13,750 bases of DNA, taken from assembly GCA_023430685.1 (NCBI GenBank), contig JAEYZH010000164.1:1-13750 (forward strand), written 5' to 3'. Within the stretch, counting starts at the first letter, position 1. Each line of letters begins with the position of its first letter. The DNA comes from Pseudomonadota bacterium. GTDB lineage: Bacteria > Pseudomonadota > Gammaproteobacteria > Xanthomonadales > Rhodanobacteraceae. Shown piece after piece: positions 4,498 to 10,767 of the stretch. A program made the position numbers and the translations under genes. The notes beneath the pieces are model-generated. The model saw only the letters and a program-made list of their open reading frames with translations. It ran no database searches and was not told the DNA's origin.

Positions 4498-7281
4498 TCA
4501 CTCGACCACCGGTCCCTGCCCGCGCGTCGCCTCCTCGAGACGGCTCACGAGCGTGGGCCAGTCGACCTGGCGGCGGTGTCCGACGATGGTGATGCGCGGC
4601 ACGCCGGAACCTTCGACGATAGTGTAGCCGCCGCCACGTGAATCCGCGGCGGCCGGTACCGGATCGATGCCGCCCATCAGGCAGACCTGCTCGCGCAGGC
4701 GGCAACGCAGTCCGAGCTGCCGGTAACCGAACGTGTCGAACAGCTTCAGCGCCATCGTCTGCAGCCCGCCCGACATGCCGCCGCCGATCGAGGTCAGGTC
4801 GTCGACCGCCTTGTAGCTCATGCGTCCGCCTCCCCTGGTGCGCAGCCACGCGTCGAACGCGACCGGGCTCCAGTCGACGAGGCGCAGCTCGTTGATCGTG
4901 CCGAACAGGCGTCCGCTCATGCCGCCGAACGAGAACGCGCTCGTGACCTGCTCGAGATCGAGGTTCTCGAAGTGGATGTTCGCGCCGAGCGAAGGCGCGA
5001 CGCCGAACGGCCGCTCGAGCACGAGGCTGTTGAGGCCGAGGTGGCCATCGAACACGTAGAGGTCAAGGCCGCCATGCAGCGCGATCGTGTCGCCGCTGAA
5101 CTCGACTTCGGGAATGCCGCCCGAGAGCTTGCCCGGGAACACCGGCCAGCCGAGCACCGCGGACAACTGCGGCATCTCGATGCCGCCGAGCGACAACGAA
5201 GCCGTGTAGCGTTCGCCGAGCGACGAGCCCGGCTGCATCGAGAGGCGCTCGAGCTTGAGCTCGCCGCCGAGCACGTCGATCGCGATCGCCTGCGCGAGCG
5301 TGATGTTGCCGCCGATCGATTGCAGGCGCGCCTGCGCCCCGCCGAACGGAATGCCGAACAACGCACCGGAGCGCCACGCGAGCGTCGTCGGCGGGCGTCC
5401 TGAAGCGCCTTCCCAGTCGATGCCGCCTTCCACGCCGCTGAACGACCAGGTTCCGCCCGAAGCGGTGATGCCGAGCTCGTGCGCATCGAACACGAGCCGA
5501 TGCAGGCCATCGTGGTCGAATTCGAACTGCCCCGACAGCGAGCCATCGGCGACGAGCCCGCCCTGTCCTTTCGCCGCGAGCCAGCTGCGCGCGTAGCGCT
5601 CGACCGCGCTGGACAGGCGTGCATCGCGCAGGTCGATGCGCAGCGCGCGCAGGGGCGTGTCCGCGGCGGGATCGATCCGTGCGCTCGCTTCGAAGTCGAG
5701 CGTGCCCGGATCGCGCCAGCCGAGGCGCTCGACCTGCCACATCGTGTCCGCGCGCCACGCATCGAGTTCGACGTCGATGCCGGCTTCGGGCAGCTTGACG
5801 TAGACCGGACCCGCGAGTGCCTCGCCGCCGAGCAGACGCGCGCTCGCGCGCAGGCGCGGCTGCGCGCTCGTGCCGGAGATGCGAAGCCGGCCGCGCGCGG
5901 CGAGGTGCGCGGCCGCGACGGTTCCATCGACGCTGTCGTAGCCGATATGGTCGAGGGCGAAGTCGGTCGCGAACCGATCGCTCTCCGCTTCGGCGAACGG
6001 ATCCAGCATGCTGCGCGCGAGATGCAGGTTTCCGCCGAGCAACTTCACATGCAGGTCGCCGACCAGATGCAGGGCACCTCCACGCGACTGCCAGCTCGCG
6101 GCCACCGCGGGCAGTTCGATCGCACCGACCCGCCCGCGCTTCCACGCGAGTGCCTGCGCGGGCCGTTCGCCCCGGGCCGCCCAGTCGAGGCCGCCACGCA
6201 CGCCTTCGAGCGCGAGCCCGCTCGCGTTTTCGCGCAGGTCGAGGCGCGCGGTTTCGAACGCGACGCGCTGCACGGCACCACCCTCGCCCACCTCGAGCGT
6301 GGCGGCGAGCGTGCCGTCCAGCGACAGTCCTGCGAGCCCCTGCTGCGCGAGCAGGCCTGCCGCATAGCGCTCGAGCGCGGCCGGCAGCACTGCCGAGTCC
6401 ACGCGTGCGCGGAGGCGGCGCAACGGCGCGAGCTCGGCGGGCTGCAGCTCGAACGCGGCGTCGAACTCGAGCGTGCCCGCATCGCGCCAGCCGAGGCGGT
6501 CCACCTCGATGCGCCCGTCGTCGTGCAGCCGCAAGGCGAGCGTGGCATCGACGGGTTCCGGCGGGAGCGCGACGCGCAGGTTGCCCGCATGCACCACGCC
6601 CTCGTCGAGCTTCGCGGCCGCATTGACCTGCCATCCGCGGTCCACCGGGTGCGCCGTGACTTCGCCCGCGACATCCACGCCTGCCGCCGAGGTGGCGCCG
6701 TCGCGCGTGTTGAGCGCGACGCCCTTCACCGAGAACCGCGCGGCGATCGATGCGTCCGCTGCGCGCACCGCATGCAGCTCGAACACGCCGCCACGCACTT
6801 CGCCCGCAGGCCACCAGGCGTCGAGCACGCGCGCGATCCATGAAGCCGGCAGCTCGCGCGCGTCGACCGTGCTCGCGCCTCCCGCCGTGAGCGGCAACGA
6901 AACGGCGACGCGCACCTCGCCGTGACGCAGCTCGATCGAGAAACGCTGCGGATCGACGCTGGCCGCGAGCACGGCCGATCCGCCGTCGAAGCGAAGCGGG
7001 CCCTCGCAGGTGCGCGCGGCGCCCGCACCGCGCAGCTCGCACGCCCACTCGAGTTCGCCATCGAGCTGCAACAGCGGCACCTCGAGGCGCCTGGCCGACA
7101 CCTGCAGGCGCGAGTCATCCGGCCTTTCGACGAGTTCGATCCGCAACTCGCTTGCGTGCACGCGCGCATCGTCGAGGCGCTGCGCTTCGAGCGTGAGGCT
7201 GCGCGCCGGCGCGTCGCTGGATGCCATCGCCAGCAGCAGCAGCGCGAGCCAGGCCGGACCGAGTGGAAGACGGGATCGCAT
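4498..7281 (-). CDS. AsmA/YdbH-like periplasmic protein, probable intermembrane lipid-transport factor
   Basis: This 927-residue protein has a short N-terminal hydrophobic segment (about 9-20) followed by APARS, then long runs of alternating-residue beta strands typical of AsmA/TamB/YdbH bridge proteins. In E. coli, YdbH (with TamB and YhdP) supports phospholipid transport from inner to outer membrane. The C-terminus carries ELRLVDWSPVAFDAWLRT (798-815), SYKAVDDLTSIGGG (822-835), FDTFGYRQLGLRCRL (848-862), VCLMGGID (866-873) and YTIVEGSGVPRITIVG (886-901), which I recognise as the conserved end of this family. Residues ~231-428 and ~489-685 are a tandem duplication. Cys pairs Cys81/Cys92 and Cys860/Cys867 could form periplasmic disulfides. 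The ATG at 7281 has GGAAG 4 bases upstream. The DUF1318 gene follows after 42 bases, matching ydbH-ydbL linkage. The family call is good; the exact lipid role is inferred. Confidence 0.75.
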   Translation of the reverse strand: MRSRLPLGPAWLALLLLAMASSDAPARSLTLEAQRLDDARVHASELRIELVERPDDSRLQVSARRLEVPLLQLDGELEWACELRGAGAARTCEGPLRFDGGSAVLAASVDPQRFSIELRHGEVRVAVSLPLTAGGASTVDARELPASWIARVLDAWWPAGEVRGGVFELHAVRAADASIAARFSVKGVALNTRDGATSAAGVDVAGEVTAHPVDRGWQVNAAAKLDEGVVHAGNLRVALPPEPVDATLALRLHDDGRIEVDRLGWRDAGTLEFDAAFELQPAELAPLRRLRARVDSAVLPAALERYAAGLLAQQGLAGLSLDGTLAATLEVGEGGAVQRVAFETARLDLRENASGLALEGVRGGLDWAARGERPAQALAWKRGRVGAIELPAVAASWQSRGGALHLVGDLHVKLLGGNLHLARSMLDPFAEAESDRFATDFALDHIGYDSVDGTVAAAHLAARGRLRISGTSAQPRLRASARLLGGEALAGPVYVKLPEAGIDVELDAWRADTMWQVERLGWRDPGTLDFEASARIDPAADTPLRALRIDLRDARLSSAVERYARSWLAAKGQGGLVADGSLSGQFEFDHDGLHRLVFDAHELGITASGGTWSFSGVEGGIDWEGASGRPPTTLAWRSGALFGIPFGGAQARLQSIGGNITLAQAIAIDVLGGELKLERLSMQPGSSLGERYTASLSLGGIEMPQLSAVLGWPVFPGKLSGGIPEVEFSGDTIALHGGLDLYVFDGHLGLNSLVLERPFGVAPSLGANIHFENLDLEQVTSAFSFGGMSGRLFGTINELRLVDWSPVAFDAWLRTRGGGRMSYKAVDDLTSIGGGMSGGLQTMALKLFDTFGYRQLGLRCRLREQVCLMGGIDPVPAAADSRGGGYTIVEGSGVPRITIVGHRRQVDWPTLVSRLEEATRGQGPVVE
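5227..5817 (-). repeat. Second copy of the ~190-residue internal duplication in the YdbH-like gene
   Basis: This stretch encodes residues ~489-685. It contains RLGWRDPGTLDF, AVERYARSWLAA, ADGSLSGQFEF and VLGGELKLERLSMQP, matching the first copy. Part of it is still nearly identical in DNA: cgtgcccg(g/c)atcgcgccagccgaggcg occurs near 5701 and near 6472. Confidence 0.8.
5998..6591 (-). repeat. First copy of the ~190-residue internal duplication in the YdbH-like gene
   Basis: This stretch encodes residues ~231-428. It contains RLGWRDAGTLEF, ALERYAAGLLAQ, LDGTLAATLEV and LLGGNLHLARSMLDP, each matched at an offset of 256-258 residues in the second copy. Confidence 0.8.
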
Positions 7282-7323
7282 CGACTTCCATTGTGCCAGC
7301 CGACGGCGGCATCATGCGCCACC
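7282..7323. promoter_or_regulatory. 42-bp divergent spacer that must start both the YdbH-like and receiver-HPt genes
   Basis: Only 42 bases separate two start codons that point away from each other. On the minus strand CACAAT (4 of 6 to a -10 box) lies at about 7291-7296, close to the ydbH-like ATG, and GGAAG serves as its ribosome site. On the plus strand I see neither a convincing promoter nor a Shine-Dalgarno for the receiver-HPt gene. Either transcripts are nearly leaderless or promoters lie inside the opposing genes. No operator palindrome stands out. Confidence 0.3.
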
Positions 7324-8028
7324 ATGCCGCGCATCCTCGTCGCCGACGACAACCCGCTCAGCCTGCGTTATCTCGTCGACGCGCTCGCGCGGCCCGGCGT
7401 CGAATGCAGCGAGGCCGCCGACGGCGACGCCGCGGTCGACCTCGCGGGAGCACGCCGACACGACCTGCTGCTGCTCGACGCGCGCATGCCCGGATGCGGC
7501 GGCGCCGAGGCGCTCGCGAGGATCCGCTCGCGCGACGGTCCCTCGCGCAGCGCGCCCGCGATCGCGACGACCGCGGACGACGAAGTCGCGACTCACTCGG
7601 CGTTGCTCGAGAGCGGCTTCTCCAGAGTGCTCGTCAAGCCGGTCAGTGCCGACGTGCTCGCCGGGATCGTGTCGCGAGCGCTTCCGTCGGTCGTCGCGGA
7701 GCCGTCGCCGGCCTGGGTCGACGACGCGCAGGCGCTGCGCGCGGCCGGAGGCGACGCGACGATCGTCACCGCGTTGCGCGGGCTGCTCGCGCAGGAACTC
7801 GCGGCGTTGCCGGAGGAACTGCAGCACTACGCACGCGCCGCCGACGCGGCCGCACTCGACGAGCGGCTGCATCGCCTCGACGCGTCCGCGGGCATCTGCG
7901 GCATGCCGGGGTTGCGCGAAGCGGGTGCGTGCGTGCGCGCTGCGCTCTCGGAGCCGGGTTGGCCCACCGCCCAGATCGACGCGCTGCTCGCCACCGCGTT
8001 GCGGCTGCAGCGCATGCTCGCGCGCTGA
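7324..8028 (+). CDS. Two-domain signalling protein: response-regulator receiver plus HPt-like domain
   Basis: The 234-residue cytoplasmic protein begins with a CheY-like receiver (about 2-118): acidic pair Asp8-Asp9, phosphoacceptor Asp52 in LLLLDARMPG, switch Thr82/Thr83, and Lys105 in VLVKPV. All key residues are present, so it should accept phosphate. After a short linker, a helical domain (about 130-232) carries RLHRLDASAGICG, which matches the histidine phosphotransfer (HPt) signature with His183 as the phosphate-accepting residue; the usual Lys two residues after the His-x-Leu is Asp here. There is no DNA-binding, enzymatic or kinase domain and no adjacent histidine kinase, so it probably acts as a relay or phosphate sink in a phosphorelay encoded elsewhere. 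The ATG at 7324 directly starts the receiver fold, but no Shine-Dalgarno is seen. It is the only plus-strand gene here, divergent from the YdbH-like gene and convergent with recO. Confidence 0.88.
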   Translation: MPRILVADDNPLSLRYLVDALARPGVECSEAADGDAAVDLAGARRHDLLLLDARMPGCGGAEALARIRSRDGPSRSAPAIATTADDEVATHSALLESGFSRVLVKPVSADVLAGIVSRALPSVVAEPSPAWVDDAQALRAAGGDATIVTALRGLLAQELAALPEELQHYARAADAAALDERLHRLDASAGICGMPGLREAGACVRAALSEPGWPTAQIDALLATALRLQRMLAR

Positions 8029-8060
8029 CGCGCCTGCGCGCGGCCCGCATCGTCGGTTGC

Positions 8061-8254
8061 CGCGATCGCGCAGGAAACCGGTCGTTCGCGGGCATTCGGA
8101 TTTCCCGCGATCGCGCACAGGGTGCGCTCCTACGCGAATCGCGCTGTAGGAGCCCACCCTGTGGGCGATCTGCGCAGGAAACCGGTCGTGCGCCGGGCGT
8201 TCGGATTCCCGCGATCGCGCAGGAAACCGGTCGTGCGCTGGCTTTCCGATTCCC
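8061..8254. repeat. Direct repeat B, three good copies (8061-8106, 8172-8210, 8211-8254)
   Basis: Each copy contains gcgcaggaaaccggtcgt followed by a G+C-rich stretch and ttcggattccc (ttccgattccc in the third). Copies 2 and 3 are directly joined head to tail, while element A separates copies 1 and 2. A fourth, diverged copy begins at 8321 (gcgcaggaaaccgattgccc). Confidence 0.8.
8110..8169. repeat. Palindromic element A, copy 1 (23-bp arms)
   Basis: The left arm at 8110-8132 (core cacagggtgcgctccta) pairs with the right arm at 8147-8169 (core taggagcccaccctgtg) with only two mismatches across 23 positions, around a 14-base loop. It can fold on either strand and is a plausible bidirectional terminator. 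Confidence 0.85.
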
Positions 8255-8257
8255 GCG

Positions 8258-8318
8258 ATCGCGCACAGGGTGCGCTCCTGCGCGAAATCCGTCCGTAGGA
8301 GCCCACCCTGTGGGCGAT
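8258..8318. repeat. Palindromic element A, copy 2 (23-bp arms)
   Basis: The left arm at 8258-8280 and right arm at 8296-8318 repeat copy 1. The right arm is identical to that of copy 1 over 23 bases, and the left arm differs only at its last base. The loop is 15 bases and differs from copy 1, so arms are conserved more than the loop. Confidence 0.85.
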
Positions 8319-8358
8319 CCGCGCAGGAAACCGATTGCCCGCGCGCATCACGGGGGCG

Positions 8359-8381
8359 ATCGCGCAGAGGGTCCGCTCCTG
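8359..8381. repeat. Degenerate single arm of element A
   Basis: The bases here (core cgcagagggtccgctcctg) match the left arm of element A with a few changes, and no right arm follows. It looks like a decayed or half element at the recO side of the array. Confidence 0.55.
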
Positions 8382-8419
8382 CTCGCCGGGTGCTGGCCGC
8401 TTGCGAGCCGACCCCATCG

Positions 8420-9133
8420 TCAGCGCCGCGGATCGGCTGGCATGCCGGTCCCCATCTTCCAGGCATTGAGTTCGCCGCCGACGAGGTGCCGCACCGTCGC
8501 GCGCATCATCCTGCGCAGTTCGGCCAGCTGCGAGGGCGAGGGCTGCAGGTCCAGCGCGAGCGCGCGCAGTGCGCCACCCGAGATGCGCAATGCGGGACCT
8601 TCGGCGCGCCACGGACGCGGTCCTTCCGCCGGGTCGTACGCGTAGTCGACACCGTCCTCGACCGGCACGCCGTCCATGCATCGCAGCAGCGCCAGCGCAT
8701 AGCCGAGGTCGGCCAGGAAGTCGCGTTCGAAGCGACGCAAGGTCCATGCGGCATCCTCGTCCCAGGCCAGGCGCGCGAGGCATTGCGCATAAGCCGCGAA
8801 TCCGCCCGCGTGCGGGTCGCCCCGCCCGGACAGGCGCAGCACGAGTTCGTTCGCATAAAGCGCGGGCATCAAGGCGCCGCCCGCGAGCGGCAACGGCGCT
8901 CCGGCCGCATCGGCGCCGACCAGGGTGCCGAGTTCGCCGCGTTGGACCCAGTCGAGCAGGAGCGGCTGGAGCGGCTGCAGCAGGCCACGCGGCAGGCGGC
9001 TGCGCTCGCGCCGGACGCCGCGCGCGACGAGCCCGATGCGACCGTGGTCGCGCGTGAATGCCTCGAGCAGCAGCGAGGTCTCGCGATACGGACGCGCGTG
9101 CAGGATAAAGGAGGGTTGCTGGTCGATGCGCAC
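8420..9133 (-). CDS. recO: DNA repair protein RecO
   Basis: RecO acts with RecF and RecR to load RecA onto SSB-coated single-stranded DNA in gap repair, and can anneal complementary strands. The 237-residue protein has the usual length. Its N-terminal OB-fold is visible as QPSFILHARPYRETSLLLEAFTRDHGRIGLVARGVR (about residues 6-41). The helical C-terminal domain includes ALYANELVLRL, RRFERDFLADLGYAL and PSPSQLAELRRMMRATVRHLVGG. No zinc-finger cysteine set is present, as in E. coli RecO. The start is a GTG at 9133; this is the first start codon in the frame, fits the family N-terminus, but has no clear Shine-Dalgarno. It is the last gene of the lepA cluster, 70 bases after era. The usual downstream pdxJ-acpS is replaced by the repeat array and a convergent gene. 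Confidence 0.93.
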   Translation of the reverse strand: MRIDQQPSFILHARPYRETSLLLEAFTRDHGRIGLVARGVRRERSRLPRGLLQPLQPLLLDWVQRGELGTLVGADAAGAPLPLAGGALMPALYANELVLRLSGRGDPHAGGFAAYAQCLARLAWDEDAAWTLRRFERDFLADLGYALALLRCMDGVPVEDGVDYAYDPAEGPRPWRAEGPALRISGGALRALALDLQPSPSQLAELRRMMRATVRHLVGGELNAWKMGTGMPADPRR

Positions 9134-9203
9134 GCGTGGGCCGGGGGATCGAGGGCTGGGCGCTACGCTCGCGCCACCCGGGCGCGGCGACCTCGGCCCG
9201 GGT

Positions 9204-10109
9204 TCATTCCGAGTAGCCGAACTGCCTCAGCGCGGCCTGGTCGTCGCTCCAGGACTCCCGCACGCGCACCCATAGTTCGAGGAACACGCGCCTGCCGAGC
9301 ATCTGCTCCATCGCGCGGCGAGCGGCACTTCCGATCTTCTTGAGCTGCGCGCCGCCGGCGCCGATCACGATGCTCTTCTGCCCGTCCCGCTCGACCCAGA
9401 TCACGGCGCCGATGCGCGTGATCGTCGGCTCGTCGACGTAGCGTTCGATCTCGACGGCGGTCGCGTACGGGAGTTCCTCGCCGAGCTGGCGCATGAGCTG
9501 CTCGCGGACGAATTCGGCGACGAGGAAGCGTTCGCTGCGATCGGTGTACTCGTCTTCGCCGAACTGCGCGGGACCTTCCGGCAGGTGGCGCACGACGTCG
9601 TCGAGCAACGCCTGCACGCCATCGCCGCGCCGCGCCGCGATGAAATGGACCGCGGCGTAGGCATGTTCCTGCATCATCGACTGTGCGAACGCGAGCAGCA
9701 CCGACTTGTCCGGCAGGCGGTCGACCTTGTTCACGGCGAGGATGCATGGCGCGCTCTGCGCGGCGACCAGTCGCCGCACCGCCTCGTCTTCGGCGTGCCG
9801 TCGGATGCCGTCCACGACATGCACGAGCAGGTCTGCCTCTTCGGGGACCTGGCGCGCGACGCGGTTCAGTTGCCGGTTGAGCGCGCGCTTGCCGCCCTCG
9901 TGCAACCCCGGCGTGTCGAGGAACGCGACTTGCGCGTCCGGACGCGTGACGACGCCGAGGATGCGGTGTCGCGTGGTCTGCGGTTTCGGCGTCACGATGC
10001 TGAGGCGCGTGCCGAGCAGCGCATTGAGCAGGGTCGACTTGCCGACGTTCGGGCGACCGACGATCGCGACCGTGCCGTAGCGATGGCTCGCGGAGGATTC
10101 AGTCGGCAT
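9204..10109 (-). CDS. era: GTPase Era, 30S ribosome assembly
   Basis: Era is an essential GTPase that binds the 3' end of 16S rRNA and helps mature the small ribosomal subunit; it can associate with the inner membrane. The 301 residues match E. coli Era. The GTPase domain shows G1 GRPNVGKST (18-26), the switch region QTTRHRI (44-50), G3 DTPG (65-68) and G4 NKVD (127-130). The G5 position reads FIAARRGDGV (156-165), with Ala where the family usually has Ser of the SA motif. The C-terminal KH RNA-binding domain has the GxxG loop as GAGG (250-253) in SIVIGAGGAQLKKIG. The ATG at 10109 lies inside the end of rnc (11-base overlap), which couples the two as in many proteobacteria. Confidence 0.97.
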   Translation of the reverse strand: MPTESSASHRYGTVAIVGRPNVGKSTLLNALLGTRLSIVTPKPQTTRHRILGVVTRPDAQVAFLDTPGLHEGGKRALNRQLNRVARQVPEEADLLVHVVDGIRRHAEDEAVRRLVAAQSAPCILAVNKVDRLPDKSVLLAFAQSMMQEHAYAAVHFIAARRGDGVQALLDDVVRHLPEGPAQFGEDEYTDRSERFLVAEFVREQLMRQLGEELPYATAVEIERYVDEPTITRIGAVIWVERDGQKSIVIGAGGAQLKKIGSAARRAMEQMLGRRVFLELWVRVRESWSDDQAALRQFGYSE

Positions 10110-10767
10110 CGGGTGCTCCCGCGAGGCGTTCCAGTACCTGCGCCGCGGCCGACTGCTCGGCCGCGCGGCGGCTGCCGGCCGAACCGGCCGCGGTCAACGG
10201 CGGCTGGCCCGCGGTGCAGGTCACGTCGAAGCAGCGCGCATGGTCTTCGCCGTGCGTGGCCACGAGTTCGTAGACCGGCAACGGCAGGTTGCGCGCCTGC
10301 ACGTACTCCTGCAAGCGCGTCTTGGCGTCCTTCGGGGTATCCGCGGCGCCGCGCACGCGATCGATGAACAGGCGACGCACGAGCTCGCGGCAGTCGTGCC
10401 AGCCGGCGTCGAGGTAGACCGCAGCGACCAGCGCCTCGAATGCATCCGCGAGGATCGAGTCACGGCGGAAGCCGCCGCTCTTGAGTTCACCTTGCCCGAG
10501 GTGCAGGCGATCGCCGAGTTCGGCCTCGCGCGCGATCACCGCGAGCGCGCTGCCGTTGACGAGTGCCGCGCGCAGGCGCGTCATCTCGCCTTCGTCGGCG
10601 CGCGGCAGGCATTCGTAGATCAGCTCTGCGACGAACAGGTTGACCAGCGCATCACCGAGGAATTCCAGCCTTTCATTGTTCTCGTGGCTGGCGCTGCGAT
10701 GGGTGAGCGCCTGCTCGAGCAGGCGCTGGTCCCGGAACACGCGCCCGAGGATGCCCTTGTCACTCAC
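10099..10767 (-). CDS. rnc: Ribonuclease III
   Basis: RNase III cuts double-stranded RNA, processing the 30S rRNA precursor and many mRNAs. The 222-residue protein is of usual length. The signature NERLEFLGDA (31-40) supplies the metal ligands Glu32, Glu35 and Asp39, and ILADAFEA supplies Asp108 and Glu111; all catalytic residues are present. The double-stranded RNA-binding domain begins near residue 147 (DAKTRLQEYVQ) and closes with GSRRAAEQSAAAQVLERL (198-215). The start is a GTG at 10767 that overlaps the end of the DUF4845 gene by 8 bases. No strong ribosome site is seen, so coupling to the upstream gene is likely. E. coli rnc autoregulates through a leader hairpin; here the gene lies deep inside the cluster with no leader of its own. 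Confidence 0.97.
   Translation of the reverse strand: MSDKGILGRVFRDQRLLEQALTHRSASHENNERLEFLGDALVNLFVAELIYECLPRADEGEMTRLRAALVNGSALAVIAREAELGDRLHLGQGELKSGGFRRDSILADAFEALVAAVYLDAGWHDCRELVRRLFIDRVRGAADTPKDAKTRLQEYVQARNLPLPVYELVATHGEDHARCFDVTCTAGQPPLTAAGSAGSRRAAEQSAAAQVLERLAGAPDAD

Larger units (their letters stand above)
8029..8419. repeat. Intergenic repeat mosaic (REP/BIME-like) between convergent genes
   Basis: The 391-bp gap between the receiver-HPt stop and the recO stop contains no credible gene. It is built of two alternating modules: palindromic element A (8110-8169, 8258-8318, and a single degenerate arm at 8359-8381) and a ~45-bp direct repeat B (8061-8106, 8172-8210, 8211-8254, degenerate 8321-8350). 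The order is B-A-B-B-A-B-half A. The two A copies lie 148-149 bp apart. Such clusters are typical of repetitive extragenic palindromes at the ends of convergent genes, where they may end transcription from both sides or shield mRNA ends. Open frames here only translate the repeats. Confidence 0.85.

Noticed and set aside
5479..6843. 454-codon plus-strand open frame opposite the YdbH-like gene
   Set aside because: It is a shadow of the G+C-biased codon pattern, and its composition is Arg/Glu/Ala-rich without a fold signature. The minus-strand frame has conserved family motifs.
8061..8381. Possible CRISPR array
   Set aside because: Direct repeats are present, but the spacing is irregular, some copies abut, the intervening sequence is itself a repeated palindrome rather than unique spacers, and no cas genes are nearby.
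7312..8466. 384-codon minus-strand frame with repeated TTGFLR/DRFPA motifs
   Set aside because: The repeated peptide is only the translation of repeat modules A and B plus the antisense of the receiver-HPt gene. Such repeats are often wrongly called hypothetical proteins.
9177..9202. Hairpin CCCGGGC/GCCCGGG just after the era stop as a terminator
   Set aside because: The 7-bp stem has a 12-base loop and no T tract follows on the minus strand. Chance pairing is likely in such G+C-rich DNA, and recO is normally co-transcribed with era.
9134..9203. Promoter for recO in the era-recO spacer
   Set aside because: I found no pair of hexamers at suitable spacing, only G+C-rich sequence with short chance palindromes.
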